Shown: positions 1 to 8,372, counted from the stretch's first letter. The stretch is DNA of 26,867 nucleotides from Dissophora ornata (GCA_025201705.1 MU617019.1:1-26867); one strand, 5' to 3'. Notes: generated by a model not told the origin, from the sequence alone. A program made the numbers and translations.

Positions 1-560
1 CTGAAATGAGCTGTTGCTCTCCTCCCCACCCGCAAACAGACCATAACAGGTCGTTCCACCAACCTTTCCACAAAAAAAAAGAAAAAAGAGAAAAAGAAAA
101 AAAACCGCGCGTGTCAAACCAAGATGACAATGCGTACACAAAGGTGTCGCGGCGCGGAATGAAGAATGAAAAGAAGAATGAAAAGAAGAATGAGGAATGA
201 AAAAAGAAGCGAGAACCAAAGAGACACGGTTTTGATACTTAGCTTTTATATCCAGCAACCCGAGGGGTGTTCCCACGGGCGAAGCAGAGGGCAGAGATGT
301 GTGGAGAAGAGAGAAAAGAAGAGAAAAGAAGAGCACAGCACATAAATTGTGACAACGCGACGGGACTGTGGCTTTTCTCTTTGTTGTCGAAACGCGTCTC
401 TCGTTTTAATTTATTATTTTTCCCCTCTCGTGCGCTCAGTCTGAGCACAACATTTCGCTTCTCGACCCCCAGCACACCGAGCATCCTCATTACTTTTTGC
501 ACGCCTTCATCCCCCCCCCCCTTTGCCCCTCTCAAGCACCTGCCGCTCCTTAGAACAGAC
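1..560. other. Upstream region of the SANT gene, no gene seen
   Basis: No convincing coding region. The first 240 bases on the + strand are very purine-rich, with A runs and an imperfect 12-base tandem repeat near 161-193. The stretch from about 410 to 555 is pyrimidine-rich (CT runs and a C9 tract near 511), which is common just upstream of fungal start codons and probably holds the promoter and leader of the gene starting at 561. A long open frame crosses this stretch on the + strand, but it runs through an intron of the next gene and has a low-complexity Ser/Phe-rich translation, so I treat it as chance. Confidence 0.6.
161..193 (+). repeat. 12-base purine tandem repeat
   Basis: Two full copies and one partial copy of GAAGAATGAAAA run head to tail (161-172, 173-184, 185-193). 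All bases except the T are purines. The repeat lies about 370 bases upstream of the SANT gene and is not in a credible coding region. It is probably a simple minisatellite made by replication slippage. Confidence 0.8.
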
Positions 561-1765
561 ATGTCCTCCGCAACACCCCGCTCCATGACCGCTGGAGCGC
601 GCAATATCTTGCGTTCCAACGACTCGGCCTCGCTCTGGAACTACACAGTCGCTCCAGGTACCAACATAAACATGTTGTTGAATGAGCGCCATCGGAACCT
701 TCCACCCCGCTTTTTTTTCTTTATATATATCGAGGAAGTAACATGCTCCTCTTGTCTTGTCCTTCCCGTCTTTTCCACTTACGAGAATAGGCTGGAGCAT
801 GAAGGAGGCAGAGATCTTGCGCAATGCACTCATGAAGTTTGGAGTCGGCAATTGGTCAAAGATCATCGAGTCGAATTGTTTGGTCGGAAAGACGAATGCC
901 CAAATGAACTTGCAGACACAACGCATGCTGGGGCAGCAGAGTACAGCAGGTAAGGACACATACGCGCACCCGCATTCGCTCTCTCCAATACTCAACCCTG
1001 TTAGAAACTACCTGTAAAGCTACACCTCTTCCTCCGATCCACGCCTTACTCACGCCGTGTTGTTATTGTTGTTGTTGTTGTTTCCTCCTTGAAAACGATA
1101 GAATTTGCGGGATTGCATATTGATCCAAGAGTCATTGGACAAAAGAACTCGTTGATTCAGGGAGAGCATATTCGGCGCAAGAACGGATGTATTGTCAACA
1201 CGGGAGCAAAACTTTCAAGAGAGGAGATTCGTCGCAGGGTAGGGGAGAATAGGGAGCAGTATGAACTGGCAGAAGAGGAATGGAGTGTAATCGAGCTGCC
1301 ACTACCGGAAGACCCGCAACTATGTAGGTTCTTTGTTTTTGCAGACTTTGGGAGTTGTTTTCAGCAATAGGATGGTGTTTTGCAGGAATCTGCGTCTCTG
1401 ATATTTTCCTCTCTGTCTCTCTCTCTCCCAACTACTATTCATACAATCCACCCACCTCGTGCAGTGCTCGAGGCAAAAAAGTCAGAAAAGATTCGATTGG
1501 AACTGGAACTAAAGAACGTACAGCGTCAGATTGCCATGTTGCGGAAACCAGGAAGAAAGATCGAGGTAAACTTTTGTTGAACAGGGGATCACATCATTTA
1601 CTTTTTTTTACAACAGTTTTAACAGGAGATACTGACATTGGGTTTTTGCCGTAATTCTAATAGTTGGATAGCTCAGAATCACCCAAGACCGAGCTTGACG
1701 ATGAAGATCGAGATGAAATGTTGGAGGACCAACCATTAGGAAAGCGGCCAAGGATCGAAGTATGA
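561..1765 (+). CDS. SANT/Myb-domain protein, 5 exons, 226 aa
   Basis: Predicted nuclear protein with one SANT/Myb-type helix-turn-helix domain; such domains bind DNA or histone tails. My exons are 561-657, 791-949, 1102-1323, 1465-1565 and 1664-1765; all introns are GT-AG and the frame is open throughout. Residues 33-80 carry the SANT pattern: a tryptophan at the start (WSMKEAEIL), then FGVGNWSKI, then an NAQMNLQTQRML third helix. After it comes an ordered-looking stretch (GLHIDPRVIGQ, RKNGCIVNTGAKLSREE) that looks conserved but that I cannot assign to a named domain. Next is a short charged helix around residue 170, and the end is acidic with a basic KRPR patch that could be a nuclear signal. 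The gene is convergent with PSF1. The SANT call is firm; the exact role is unknown. Confidence 0.8.
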
Positions 1766-1868
1766 CCATTTAGTGCCTCCCCTCCTCTCCCCTAACAGAA
1801 TTTGATCCGCGCCCTGCTACTCTCGTTTTTGCTCTGTATTCAAGATCTCCATAATATTAGTTATCGAC

Positions 1869-1874
1869 AATAAA
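1869..1874 (+). terminator. Polyadenylation signal of the SANT gene
   Basis: A perfect AATAAA lies about 104 bases after the stop codon of the SANT gene and before the 3' end of the convergent PSF1 gene. Position and sequence fit a fungal polyadenylation signal; no transcript evidence is available. Confidence 0.55.
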
Positions 1875-1917
1875 GATAGTTGACGTGGCTCAATTCTTCA
1901 CTGCGATCTATTGTTGT

Positions 1918-1923
1918 TTTATT
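1918..1923 (-). terminator. Polyadenylation signal of PSF1
   Basis: Read on the minus strand this is AATAAA, beginning 19 bases after the PSF1 stop codon. It sits 44 bases from the + strand AATAAA of the convergent neighbour, so the two 3' untranslated regions very probably overlap. Confidence 0.5.
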
Positions 1924-1941
1924 CGATTTCTCCGTCCTCCC

Positions 1942-2787
1942 TCACGCTACATGCAAAAGATATCCCTGTGTGATCAACCGCTCCACATCCCCACGCTTCA
2001 CAAAATGCTCCGAATTCTTCTTCAGACTCAAGGTCGCCCCGCTGTCTGTCACAATGTCTCCACAGTCCTTGATCACCCTGACGGTGATAAAGATGTCCTT
2101 TGGAGGTGAGATCATACCAAGACCCAGATCGATCTCTCCCAGCGCTCCTTGACTCGAGTACATGTTTCGACACTGTTTCTCATACTCATTAAAGAACATG
2201 ATCTCGTTCGGAGAGAGCAGCCGCCGTGAGGACTCTGGTAACGTGTTGAAAGCCCAGGCGATCTCCTTGATCTTCTCAACACGTTGGTAGTGGTAGGCCA
2301 TAAGGATGCGTTTGTTGCGTTGGAGGGGCGTCATGTGGACGAGGTATTTTGTCCAAAAGACTTCGGTGATGGGCTGGAGTGCTTGCTGGATTTGTCCCTG
2401 GAGAGCCGTCCGGGAGGCGAGGGAGGATGTAGCGGAGAGATGGGCGGTGGTCCCAGAGGAGGAAGAAGGATAGTCTTCGAGCATGGAGAGTGTTGTGTGG
2501 TTGGGGTCCTTGTCTGCTGCCAAGGTGGATCCTGACGCTAAAGTCGAGCCTTGAGATGGTCCTGGAGCTGTAGAGTGATCGTCATGTTGCAGACGCCACC
2601 GCCGCTCGAGTTCAGATTCGACCTGCTTCCTTTGGAGGGTGTAGTCGTGGATAAGGTTCTGGCATGTCTCGTGTAGATGTCGGATTTCACGCGTGATGGA
2701 TCGGACAAGGGGGTCATTGTATGGTGGAAAGTGATCTAATGTGCGCTTGGTTTCGCGAGCCAGCTTTGAGGCTTCTTCGCCGTACAT
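1942..2787 (-). CDS. PSF1: GINS complex subunit Psf1, single exon, 281 aa
   Basis: Psf1 is one of the four subunits of GINS, which joins Mcm2-7 and Cdc45 in the replicative CMG helicase and also supports initiation of DNA replication in the nucleus. The N-terminal helical part starts with the family's MYGEEASKLA pattern and continues through an Arg/Glu-rich helix to about residue 66. The second helical block holds the conserved MTPLQRNKRILMAYHYQRV (residues 152-170) and LSPNEIMFFNEYEK. The C-terminal small domain ends with NSEHFVKRGDVERLITQGY, the classic Psf1 tail. Human Psf1 is about 196 residues; the excess here comes mainly from a Ser/Thr/Gly-rich insertion at residues 68-145 between the two helical blocks. 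There is no intron, unlike most of its neighbours. A (CT) tract lies about 30 bases upstream of the ATG. Confidence 0.95.
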   Translation of the reverse strand: MYGEEASKLARETKRTLDHFPPYNDPLVRSITREIRHLHETCQNLIHDYTLQRKQVESELERRWRLQHDDHSTAPGPSQGSTLASGSTLAADKDPNHTTLSMLEDYPSSSSGTTAHLSATSSLASRTALQGQIQQALQPITEVFWTKYLVHMTPLQRNKRILMAYHYQRVEKIKEIAWAFNTLPESSRRLLSPNEIMFFNEYEKQCRNMYSSQGALGEIDLGLGMISPPKDIFITVRVIKDCGDIVTDSGATLSLKKNSEHFVKRGDVERLITQGYLLHVA

Positions 2788-2816
2788 GGTGGTGGACTGG
2801 AGGGATAAGAGGAGCT

Positions 2817-2838
2817 AGAGAGAGAGAGAGAGAGAGAG
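2817..2838. repeat. (AG)11 microsatellite in the PSF1 leader
   Basis: Eleven uninterrupted AG dinucleotides on the + strand, equal to (CT)11 in the sense of PSF1, end about 30 bases before its ATG. CT-rich tracts are common near fungal transcription starts, so it may mark the leader or core promoter. It is probably length-variable between strains. Confidence 0.9.
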
Positions 2839-3032
2839 ACGTGTTACTTTTGCTTGGCGGCGGTGCTGCTGGTGCTGGTGCTCGTGCGGAATGTCAATGA
2901 AGGCGGCGCTGGAGGGTTGAGTGATGCAATGGGGTCGCGTCTCTCTCGCAGTTGTGTTTTTTATCCCAGGGACTGCTTCCTCGTTAAATTGGTGGCAAAA
3001 ACAACTTCAGACCCGTTTGCGTTGCGCTTTTT

Positions 3033-3038
3033 TTTATT
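3033..3038 (-). terminator. Polyadenylation signal of the carrier gene
   Basis: AATAAA on the minus strand, about 92 bases after the carrier stop codon and inside an A-rich (minus-strand) context. It is consistent with the carrier mRNA end; not tested. Confidence 0.5.
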
Positions 3039-3129
3039 TTTTAATATGACGACGGTGTTGTCAAGAGGCAATGAAACGCGAGATACACGGATCGATCAGC
3101 AGATTCAGCCCCCTGCGTCTCCACTCTAT

Positions 3130-5386
3130 CTATACTGGCTTCGCAATCTCGTTCAGTCGACCCACCAACAACTCGTACGTCAGGATCGTCAGTGCACTTG
3201 CTGGCACGGTCCGGAGAAGATTCGTTGGCATGCCCTTGTAGAACGCACGCATGCCCTCCTCCTGGTAGATCACTTTGCATGCATGGATGATCCCGTGGTA
3301 CTTTGGCGGATATGTCGATTGATTCTGAAGTCGTGTCCTGATCACCTGTTTTTTGCACACGCCACCATAATCAGCACAGCACACACATTGTTAGAACAAA
3401 AATTGATGGCACTCAAGCGCACAGTCGCCACAATAAAGCGTATGCTTCTTCTGGCTTACCTCGTGGGGATAAGTAGCAATACTGGCTGCCATTTTGGACG
3501 TCGATGAGGCAATGAGGATGTTTGTGCTGCTCACTTGTTCAGAATCTGACTCTATCAACCAGCAAAATGCAAATATTGTACAGTCCAGTTGTTGTATGAT
3601 TAGTAAATCGCTGCCGCCCGATTATCCTCGTCGATACTCCTCTACTTTTGAACTGATGCTCTGCAACTTACTCAACCATATCCTGAGTTTTTCATAGAGA
3701 GGGAACTGCAATGCCACATGGGTGATCCCCATCAAGGACGATCCGAGTCCTTTATAAAATCCGCGGAGGCCCTCGACCTTGTAGATGGTGGTGAACGCGT
3801 GAAGAGTGTTGTTGTAACGGTATGGGGTATGTTCGTTCTGGGTCTAAGTGTCATCCGATTTCATAGAAAGTGCAAGCAAGCATAAATGATTTGGACATGA
3901 TAATGGGAAGCGACTCGATCCATTCATTCCTTTTGCAACCTACCATGAATCGGGTTTTGATAACCCATAATGGGTTTGTAATAGTTGTGCTTGTAGCTCC
4001 AGCTGACATTGCTGCGACAATATATACAAACAGATTGGACTCGTGGTGCCCTACATCCACATGAAAGGAGTAATGTCAAAGGGTACGCCGTCAGACACTT
4101 TCAATCGCGACAAGTGGCCCTCGCCGCCGAATATCGCTGTATTCAAACCCCTCCTCGAGATGTTTGTTCATCACATGTTTGGAGCGGTTCTTACCAGTCT
4201 GCCGTGCTACCAACTCCTTGAAATAATCGTACGCCGTAAAGTAAATAGCCCATGTTGGCAAGTACCCGAATATCGTTGGTCCAAGACCCCGGTATAATCC
4301 TCGAACGCCTTCCTCTGCCCAAATCCTTGTCAAGGTTCCTGCAGCAATTCGAAAGTGAAGAGAATCATTGGGAGAATATACAAGGGTCAGTCACAGCAAG
4401 GGCAGAGAAACGATACACGAAACACGTACCGCTGATACATAAAAGGTGTGCCTTACCTGCTGTGCCTTTATATGACTTTCTAGCCGCCGTTATCACGCCT
4501 TGGTTCTGAAGCCTGGTCTTGACTACATCCAGCGGACAGGTCACCACGGAGGTGACCAGTCCAGCGCCTGCTCCTGCAATGGTATGTTTTAATTGATCCG
4601 ATTCTCTATAAAGTATAGAAGGCAGGCATCCGTAGTACAACACAACGAGCTGTCGTCAGTGGCCAGGCTCTGCAACATCCCTTTTGCAGGCTAATATAAA
4701 AATTGATGACGGAAAGACACGGAAATGAAAGGGACAGATAGGGATGCAAGCGCAGCTCTGGGCGAGTGTGACATGCAACCACTCTGGGTTCGCTTTCCGC
4801 CCTCATTGCCTCGTCATCCACCAACTATGCTGCACAGCTACGTTATAATGTCTCTGAAAGCGACCATAAACGTCAACAGCTGGCCAAACAATGCAAATCA
4901 TCTGTCCAGAACCAGATCTGGCTGGTAAGCGTGTTTGAAGGAGACTGATACATGGATGCAACAAGAAGAGTGGATAGATGTTGCCACTACTCCCTTGGAG
5001 AAGGCACTTTCAGCGTTACGCAAGTGTCTCTGTATTTAAGATCTGATGCCTGGCCTGGAGAATTCACACGCCCGAAAAAAGAAAAAAAAAAGCGATAGTT
5101 TTTTTTTTCTTTGCTCCAGGCCAAACTCCCGCAACCTGCAGTCCTGGTTCTGGGTGTCCACATCCGCGCCAACGTAATGCAAAAAAAAATGGCGTAAAAC
5201 ATGCTCTGTTTTAAGGTTCCTCTGGGTCCTGCTGTCGCTGAAGCACCCTGGTCTGACTGCATCCTGAGTGCAACGATGGCGGTTTTTTTTTGGTTTCATT
5301 TCGCGATGTGATCAGCTTTTGGTGCGAGACAGCGTGCACGATTTGGCTTACCTGAGCTTGATCGCCCACCATTCGCGAGCAGACAT
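3130..5386 (-). CDS. Mitochondrial carrier (SLC25), NAD+/pyrimidine-nucleotide type, 7 exons, 304 aa
   Basis: Inner-membrane transporter of the mitochondrial carrier family. Exons in transcript order: 5386-5352, 4605-4457, 4338-4195, 4050-3944, 3843-3672, 3551-3460, 3345-3130. All are GT-AG, phases match, and the 304-residue product is the usual carrier length. The three family repeats are present, with signatures PLDVVKTR (36-43), PLWVIKTR (136-143) and PHEVIRTR (231-238). Each repeat also has the downstream glycine pattern, such as RGLYRGLGPTIFGYLP and RGFYKGLGSSLMGITH. Tryptophan in repeat 2 and PHE in repeat 3 are typical of the yeast Yia6/Rim2 branch, which carries NAD+ or pyrimidine nucleotides; Yia6-like is my best guess, and FAD/folate carriers are close relatives. 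The weakest part is exon 1: only 11 codons plus two bases, joined through a 746-base intron. It rests on a clean CTCAG/GTAAGC donor and an in-frame join; without it the body has no ATG. Confidence 0.85.
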
Positions 5387-5614
5387 TGTTCAAAGAGGAC
5401 TCTGCCTGTTGGGAGAGATCGCGCTACCAGGTTTTTTCCTGAAGACAGGCTCTAGCTGGGAGAGTTTTTTGTTTCTGGGGCAGCTGATCTGGAATGTACA
5501 CGATTAATGGGCGGAGAGATGACAGCAGACAGGGGCGATGGGATGCTGGGATGGGTGGGAATGAGCTCGAAACGGTCTACGGTTTCTTGGGGGTGGAGTG
5601 GGGAGGGGAGGAGA

Positions 5615-5647
5615 GGGATGCGGGCGGGGATGCGGGCGGGGATGCGG
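5615..5647 (+). repeat. G-rich 12-base tandem repeat
   Basis: About 2.75 copies of GGGATGCGGGCG (5615-5626, 5627-5638, 5639-5647). It follows another G-run-rich stretch from about 5589, so the + strand has many GGG or longer runs in about 60 bases and could fold into a G-quadruplex. It lies roughly 230 bases upstream of the carrier ATG, on the strand opposite to that transcript. Confidence 0.8.
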
Positions 5648-5941
5648 CAGCAGGAGGAGCGAGGGATGGTGATGAGGGCAAAGGGTGTCTGTCTATTTAG
5701 GATATTTCGTGCACAAGAAATAAAAAAACGCCCTTCACAAATTTGACGCGAACCGTCTGTTTTGCCACCAGAGTCTCTCCTCTCCTGGGGGTAGAAAATG
5801 AATCGCTTTGAATTGAAATAGAATACCGCCCACACAGTCGACACCCGCTGGCCCATGCGCGCAACGACACCCTCCTCGCATCTGCACACGCGCACTGCAC
5901 GTTGCGCACACACGCCGCGGCGGGGCACCGCGCGCGCGCCA

Positions 5942-5949
5942 TGACGTCA
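5942..5949. promoter_or_regulatory. Palindromic CRE, TGACGTCA
   Basis: A perfect 8-base TGACGTCA, the site bound by ATF/CREB-type bZIP factors, lies 224 bases upstream of the Ser/Pro-rich protein gene and in the region it shares with the carrier. A perfect 8-base match is expected by chance less than once in a window this long. That it functions is an inference. Confidence 0.45.
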
Positions 5950-5999
5950 ATGGCTATGGTCCAGGCTGGGGGGCGACGATCTCCCAGGGCAACACGAGG

Positions 6000-6004
6000 C
6001 CAAT
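6000..6004 (+). promoter_or_regulatory. CCAAT box
   Basis: CCAAT on the + strand about 170 bases before the start codon of the Ser/Pro-rich protein gene, in the orientation and distance usual for HAP/NF-Y sites. A 5-base match on its own is weak evidence; the nearby CRE makes promoter function here more plausible. Confidence 0.3.
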
Positions 6005-6172
6005 AGTGCGGCATCACATGACCTCTGGAACCTCGTTCTTTTTTTACTCGCGGTTGGCCATGCCTCCTGCTCGCCGTTTTTTTTCTCTCCCTTCGTTTTT
6101 GCACCGCACTCATCGCCCCCCATACTCACCAATACTCACCACGCTCACACATCCCACTCTCTCTGCTCCACA

Positions 6173-7190
6173 ATGTCCCACCAGCGATCAAAGTCAACTT
6201 CCGACCTGCGCTCCAGCAACCCCCCTCATCCTCCGCCCGTCGAGCACGCCGAGACAGCACCGTTGTCCATCTCGATCCCTCGACGCGGATCCATGTCCAC
6301 GTCGTTTGGCCTCGCTGCCTCCCCCATAACCTTTGGATCGGCCAAGTTCTCGGCCCCAACCACTAACCCGTTCCTCAACCCAATTGTCTCCCCTTCCTCC
6401 AACAATGGCCCTCACTCCGCCTCGGCCTTTGGCACGACACCTCCAACCAACCTCTCCGGCCTCTCCAGCTCTATCCCGCCCTCGTTCAACAGACGCTTCT
6501 CCACTGGCTTCACTAACCCACTGAACAACCATCCCCTCGCGGGGTCAGCCAATGCCTCGACTGCCAGCACACAGGTAAGAACCCAAAAGCGAGACAAAGA
6601 GAGGGAGAGATACGATGCACTACTAGGTTTTCGCAAAGCACACAAGTGTGTCCTATTTTGGATTATTATAATGCAAACGCCCTCTGATCATCGGGCGTTG
6701 CATGACACGAGAAACAAAATTTCCCGACTACTGAAAAAAAAAGACTAAATTCTTTGTCCTCGTCGTCATGTCGCAGCAACAGGCTGAGGACCGAGCCTTC
6801 AGATCAACGGTCTTTGCTGCCTCCTCGCCTCCTCTCTCGCGTTACCCCACAAACAAAGGCGACCTGCAGTCGCCAGAATTTGGTGGTGGCGGTGGAGGAG
6901 GAGGTGGTGCTGGTAGTGGTGGTGGTGGCATTGGAGGATTGCTCCGCAAGTTCTCACGATCAGGTAGTCACCCCTTGGATTCGAATGAACCAGGCCCTGC
7001 CCCTGTTACTGCCCAGTATCACTATGGATTCGGTAACAACGACAGCCGTGGTGCTGCACGCCCCTCGGATGGTCATAATTCGCATTTGAGTGCAGTCGAA
7101 GCTTTGAAGCAGCCCCAGCCGCAAGAAAAGATCTCGAGACCCGGTACTCCGATGAGGAACATGATCCTGACTGGCCAGATGTTGGATTAA
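6173..7190 (+). CDS. Ser/Pro/Gly-rich probable phosphoprotein, 2 exons, 271 aa
   Basis: Exons 6173-6574 and 6777-7190, one 202-base GT-AG intron, frame preserved. No globular domain is recognised and most of the protein should be disordered. It carries three evenly spread basic Ser sites of the PKA/AGC-kinase type: RRGS (37-40), RRFS (107-110) and RKFS (191-194). FG/NPF-like stretches (TFGSAKF, TNPFLNP) lie in the first half, and a poly-glycine run spans about residues 170-187. The end, PGTPMRNMILTGQMLD, has a helix-like pattern unlike the rest. Inference: the layout (Ser-rich body with R-R-x-S sites and a short conserved hydrophobic tail) resembles an uncharacterised ascomycete family ending in a similar M/I-L-x-G tail motif. 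The start is supported by a pyrimidine-rich leader and an in-frame MSHQRSKS opening. The function is unknown. Confidence 0.7.
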
Positions 7191-7359
7191 AAAAAAAAAA
7201 GAGAAAAGAAGAAAGGAAAAAAAAGTATTCGTTTTTGTTCAGTATTGCAACAACCCTCTGTACATATTTTGGACCATGCAACCCAGGGCTTTAATTTTTT
7301 TGCTAAACCCTTCAGTAAAGAGTTTATTTATCTTTGTTTGTCGAAGCCCCTTTGGTGGG

Positions 7360-8048
7360 CTATGATTGCAAAGTCGGTGAGGAGCCATAGCAAGCCTGTT
7401 CCAGCTCCCATATCGTCCTATCCATCTCCTCCTTCAATCCCAGAACCCTCTGCTTCACCGCCGTCTTCCGATCCGAAAGTTCCGCCTGCCTCCGCGTCGA
7501 CAGCTGCGCAAGTGTGTTGGCATCGTTTAAAAGCAGGGTTTGCTTCAGCTCCGTGACCATGGCGAGAAGAGACTCTGCGGACGAAACAATGTTGGTTGCG
7601 CGACCTTGGATCTGATAAGACTCTTGCGCAAGCTTATACTTGTCCTTTGAGACCGAGGATTCATTGTATGTAATCTATTCGGGATAAATAAAAAGGTTGT
7701 TAGTTTCATAACAAAGAAGACCTTACACGCACACACACGCACGACAAGAATGGAAAACAAGGGATGAATCCTCTTTACCGAAGCGACTTTGATAATGTCG
7801 CCAAAGGACTCCATCAATTGAGCTACATCCGCATCCAACCTCTTGTTATAGGTTTCCTCGATCTCTTGTAGTCCACTCAGGCTCGAACCTTTCTTGGCTC
7901 CAGCTCCAATCCCTACACCCCCTGCTGTTACTGCTGCCCCTCCTGCCGTGATAACCGGAGCTGCCACACCAATCGGCCCTGCACCGGGTATAATAGGTGT
8001 TGAAACGCCACCGACAGGACCTCCCATTCCCATGGGTCGTGATGCCAT
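7360..8048 (-). CDS. MED22: Mediator complex subunit 22 (Med22/Srb6), 2 exons, 194 aa
   Basis: Subunit of the Mediator head module, which links transcription activators to RNA polymerase II in the nucleus; Med22 pairs with Med11. Exons in transcript order are 8048-7779 and 7674-7360, joined in phase 0 across a GT-AG intron. The family core starts at about residue 60 with LQEIEETYNKRLDADVAQLM, then SFGDIIKVAS. It continues in exon 2 with the hallmark QGRATNIVSSAESLLAMVTELKQ, where the family usually reads QVRAANIVRAGESL. A Leu-rich helix, LLLNDANTLAQL, closes the core. The first 58 residues are a Gly/Ala/Pro/Val-rich extension not found in animal Med22. The stop codon is 169 bases from the stop of the convergent Ser/Pro-rich gene. 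The family call is strong; the start is the only ATG giving this frame upstream of the core. Confidence 0.9.
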
Positions 8049-8372
8049 CCTTGGAACTGTGTTGCCTGATGTGGTTTAGCGAAATGTGGCTGTCTCTGTC
8101 CCGGTATTTGTTGCGGCTGATCTGGTGGCAAATGCGTGTTTCCGGCGAAGCTGAAATGTGTTTGTCGTTGTTTGTCCGATGAATGAAAAACGATGCCATC
8201 GCCCTTGTCGCGGCACTTGAATTTTATTTTCTAGGACTCGTAGGGTTCAAGCCACAGACGCGTCCAAACTATTTTTTTTTTTTTTTTTCCTTTTATTGGA
8301 ACCTCCAAACTCGTCTATCCCCCCGTTTTCATCTTGCTTTCTCTCGTTCTATCACATCTTGCTTTCCCAATG
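8049..8372. other. MED22 promoter and RhoGAP 3' region
   Basis: No gene seen. Both flanking genes run on the minus strand, so this 324-base gap contains the end of the RhoGAP transcript and the MED22 promoter. A run of about 19 T (A on the minus strand) near 8270-8288 and a minus-strand AATAAA at 8292-8297 lie in the middle and probably mark RhoGAP mRNA 3' processing. Confidence 0.55.
8292..8297 (-). terminator. Polyadenylation signal of the RhoGAP gene
   Basis: AATAAA on the minus strand about 75 bases after the RhoGAP stop codon, followed by a long A run in the direction of transcription. It is consistent with a 3' processing site. Confidence 0.45.

Larger units (their letters stand above)
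2788..3129. other. PSF1 promoter side and carrier 3' region
   Basis: No gene seen. The stretch lies between the PSF1 start codon and the stop codon of the carrier gene; both genes are on the minus strand, so it must hold the carrier 3' untranslated region and the PSF1 promoter and leader. It contains the (AG) microsatellite at 2817-2838 and a minus-strand AATAAA at 3033-3038 in a T-rich stretch, which probably ends the carrier transcript. Confidence 0.6.
5387..6172. promoter_or_regulatory. Divergent upstream region between the carrier and Ser/Pro protein genes
   Basis: The carrier (minus) and the Ser/Pro-rich protein (plus) start at opposite edges of this 786-base stretch, so it should hold both promoters. 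It contains a G-rich tandem repeat (5615-5647), a palindromic CRE (5942-5949), a CCAAT box (6000-6004) and a pyrimidine-rich, CACTCAC-rich stretch just before the plus-strand ATG. Open frames of up to 158 codons occur on the minus strand, but their Arg/Cys-rich translations resemble no family and look like by-products of high GC content. Confidence 0.55.

Noticed and set aside
392..397. ACGCGT (MluI cell-cycle box) upstream of the SANT gene
   Set aside because: A 6-base palindrome is expected several times in 27 kb and occurs elsewhere, including near 12224. There is no clustering to support function.
267..953. 228-codon open frame on the + strand at the left end
   Set aside because: It crosses exon 1, intron 1 and exon 2 of the SANT gene in another frame, and its translation is low complexity. 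The spliced SANT frame explains the conserved protein.
4048..4137. Extra carrier exon starting after an AG near 4138
   Set aside because: It is in frame with exon 3 but reaches a stop before the conserved second repeat. Using the later AG at 4052-4051 gives a clean join in frame and a normal carrier.
5452..5928. 158-codon minus-strand open frame between the carrier and Ser/Pro genes
   Set aside because: Arg/Cys/Ser-rich translation without any family pattern, in a GC-rich divergent promoter region; a second frame on the same strand is open too.
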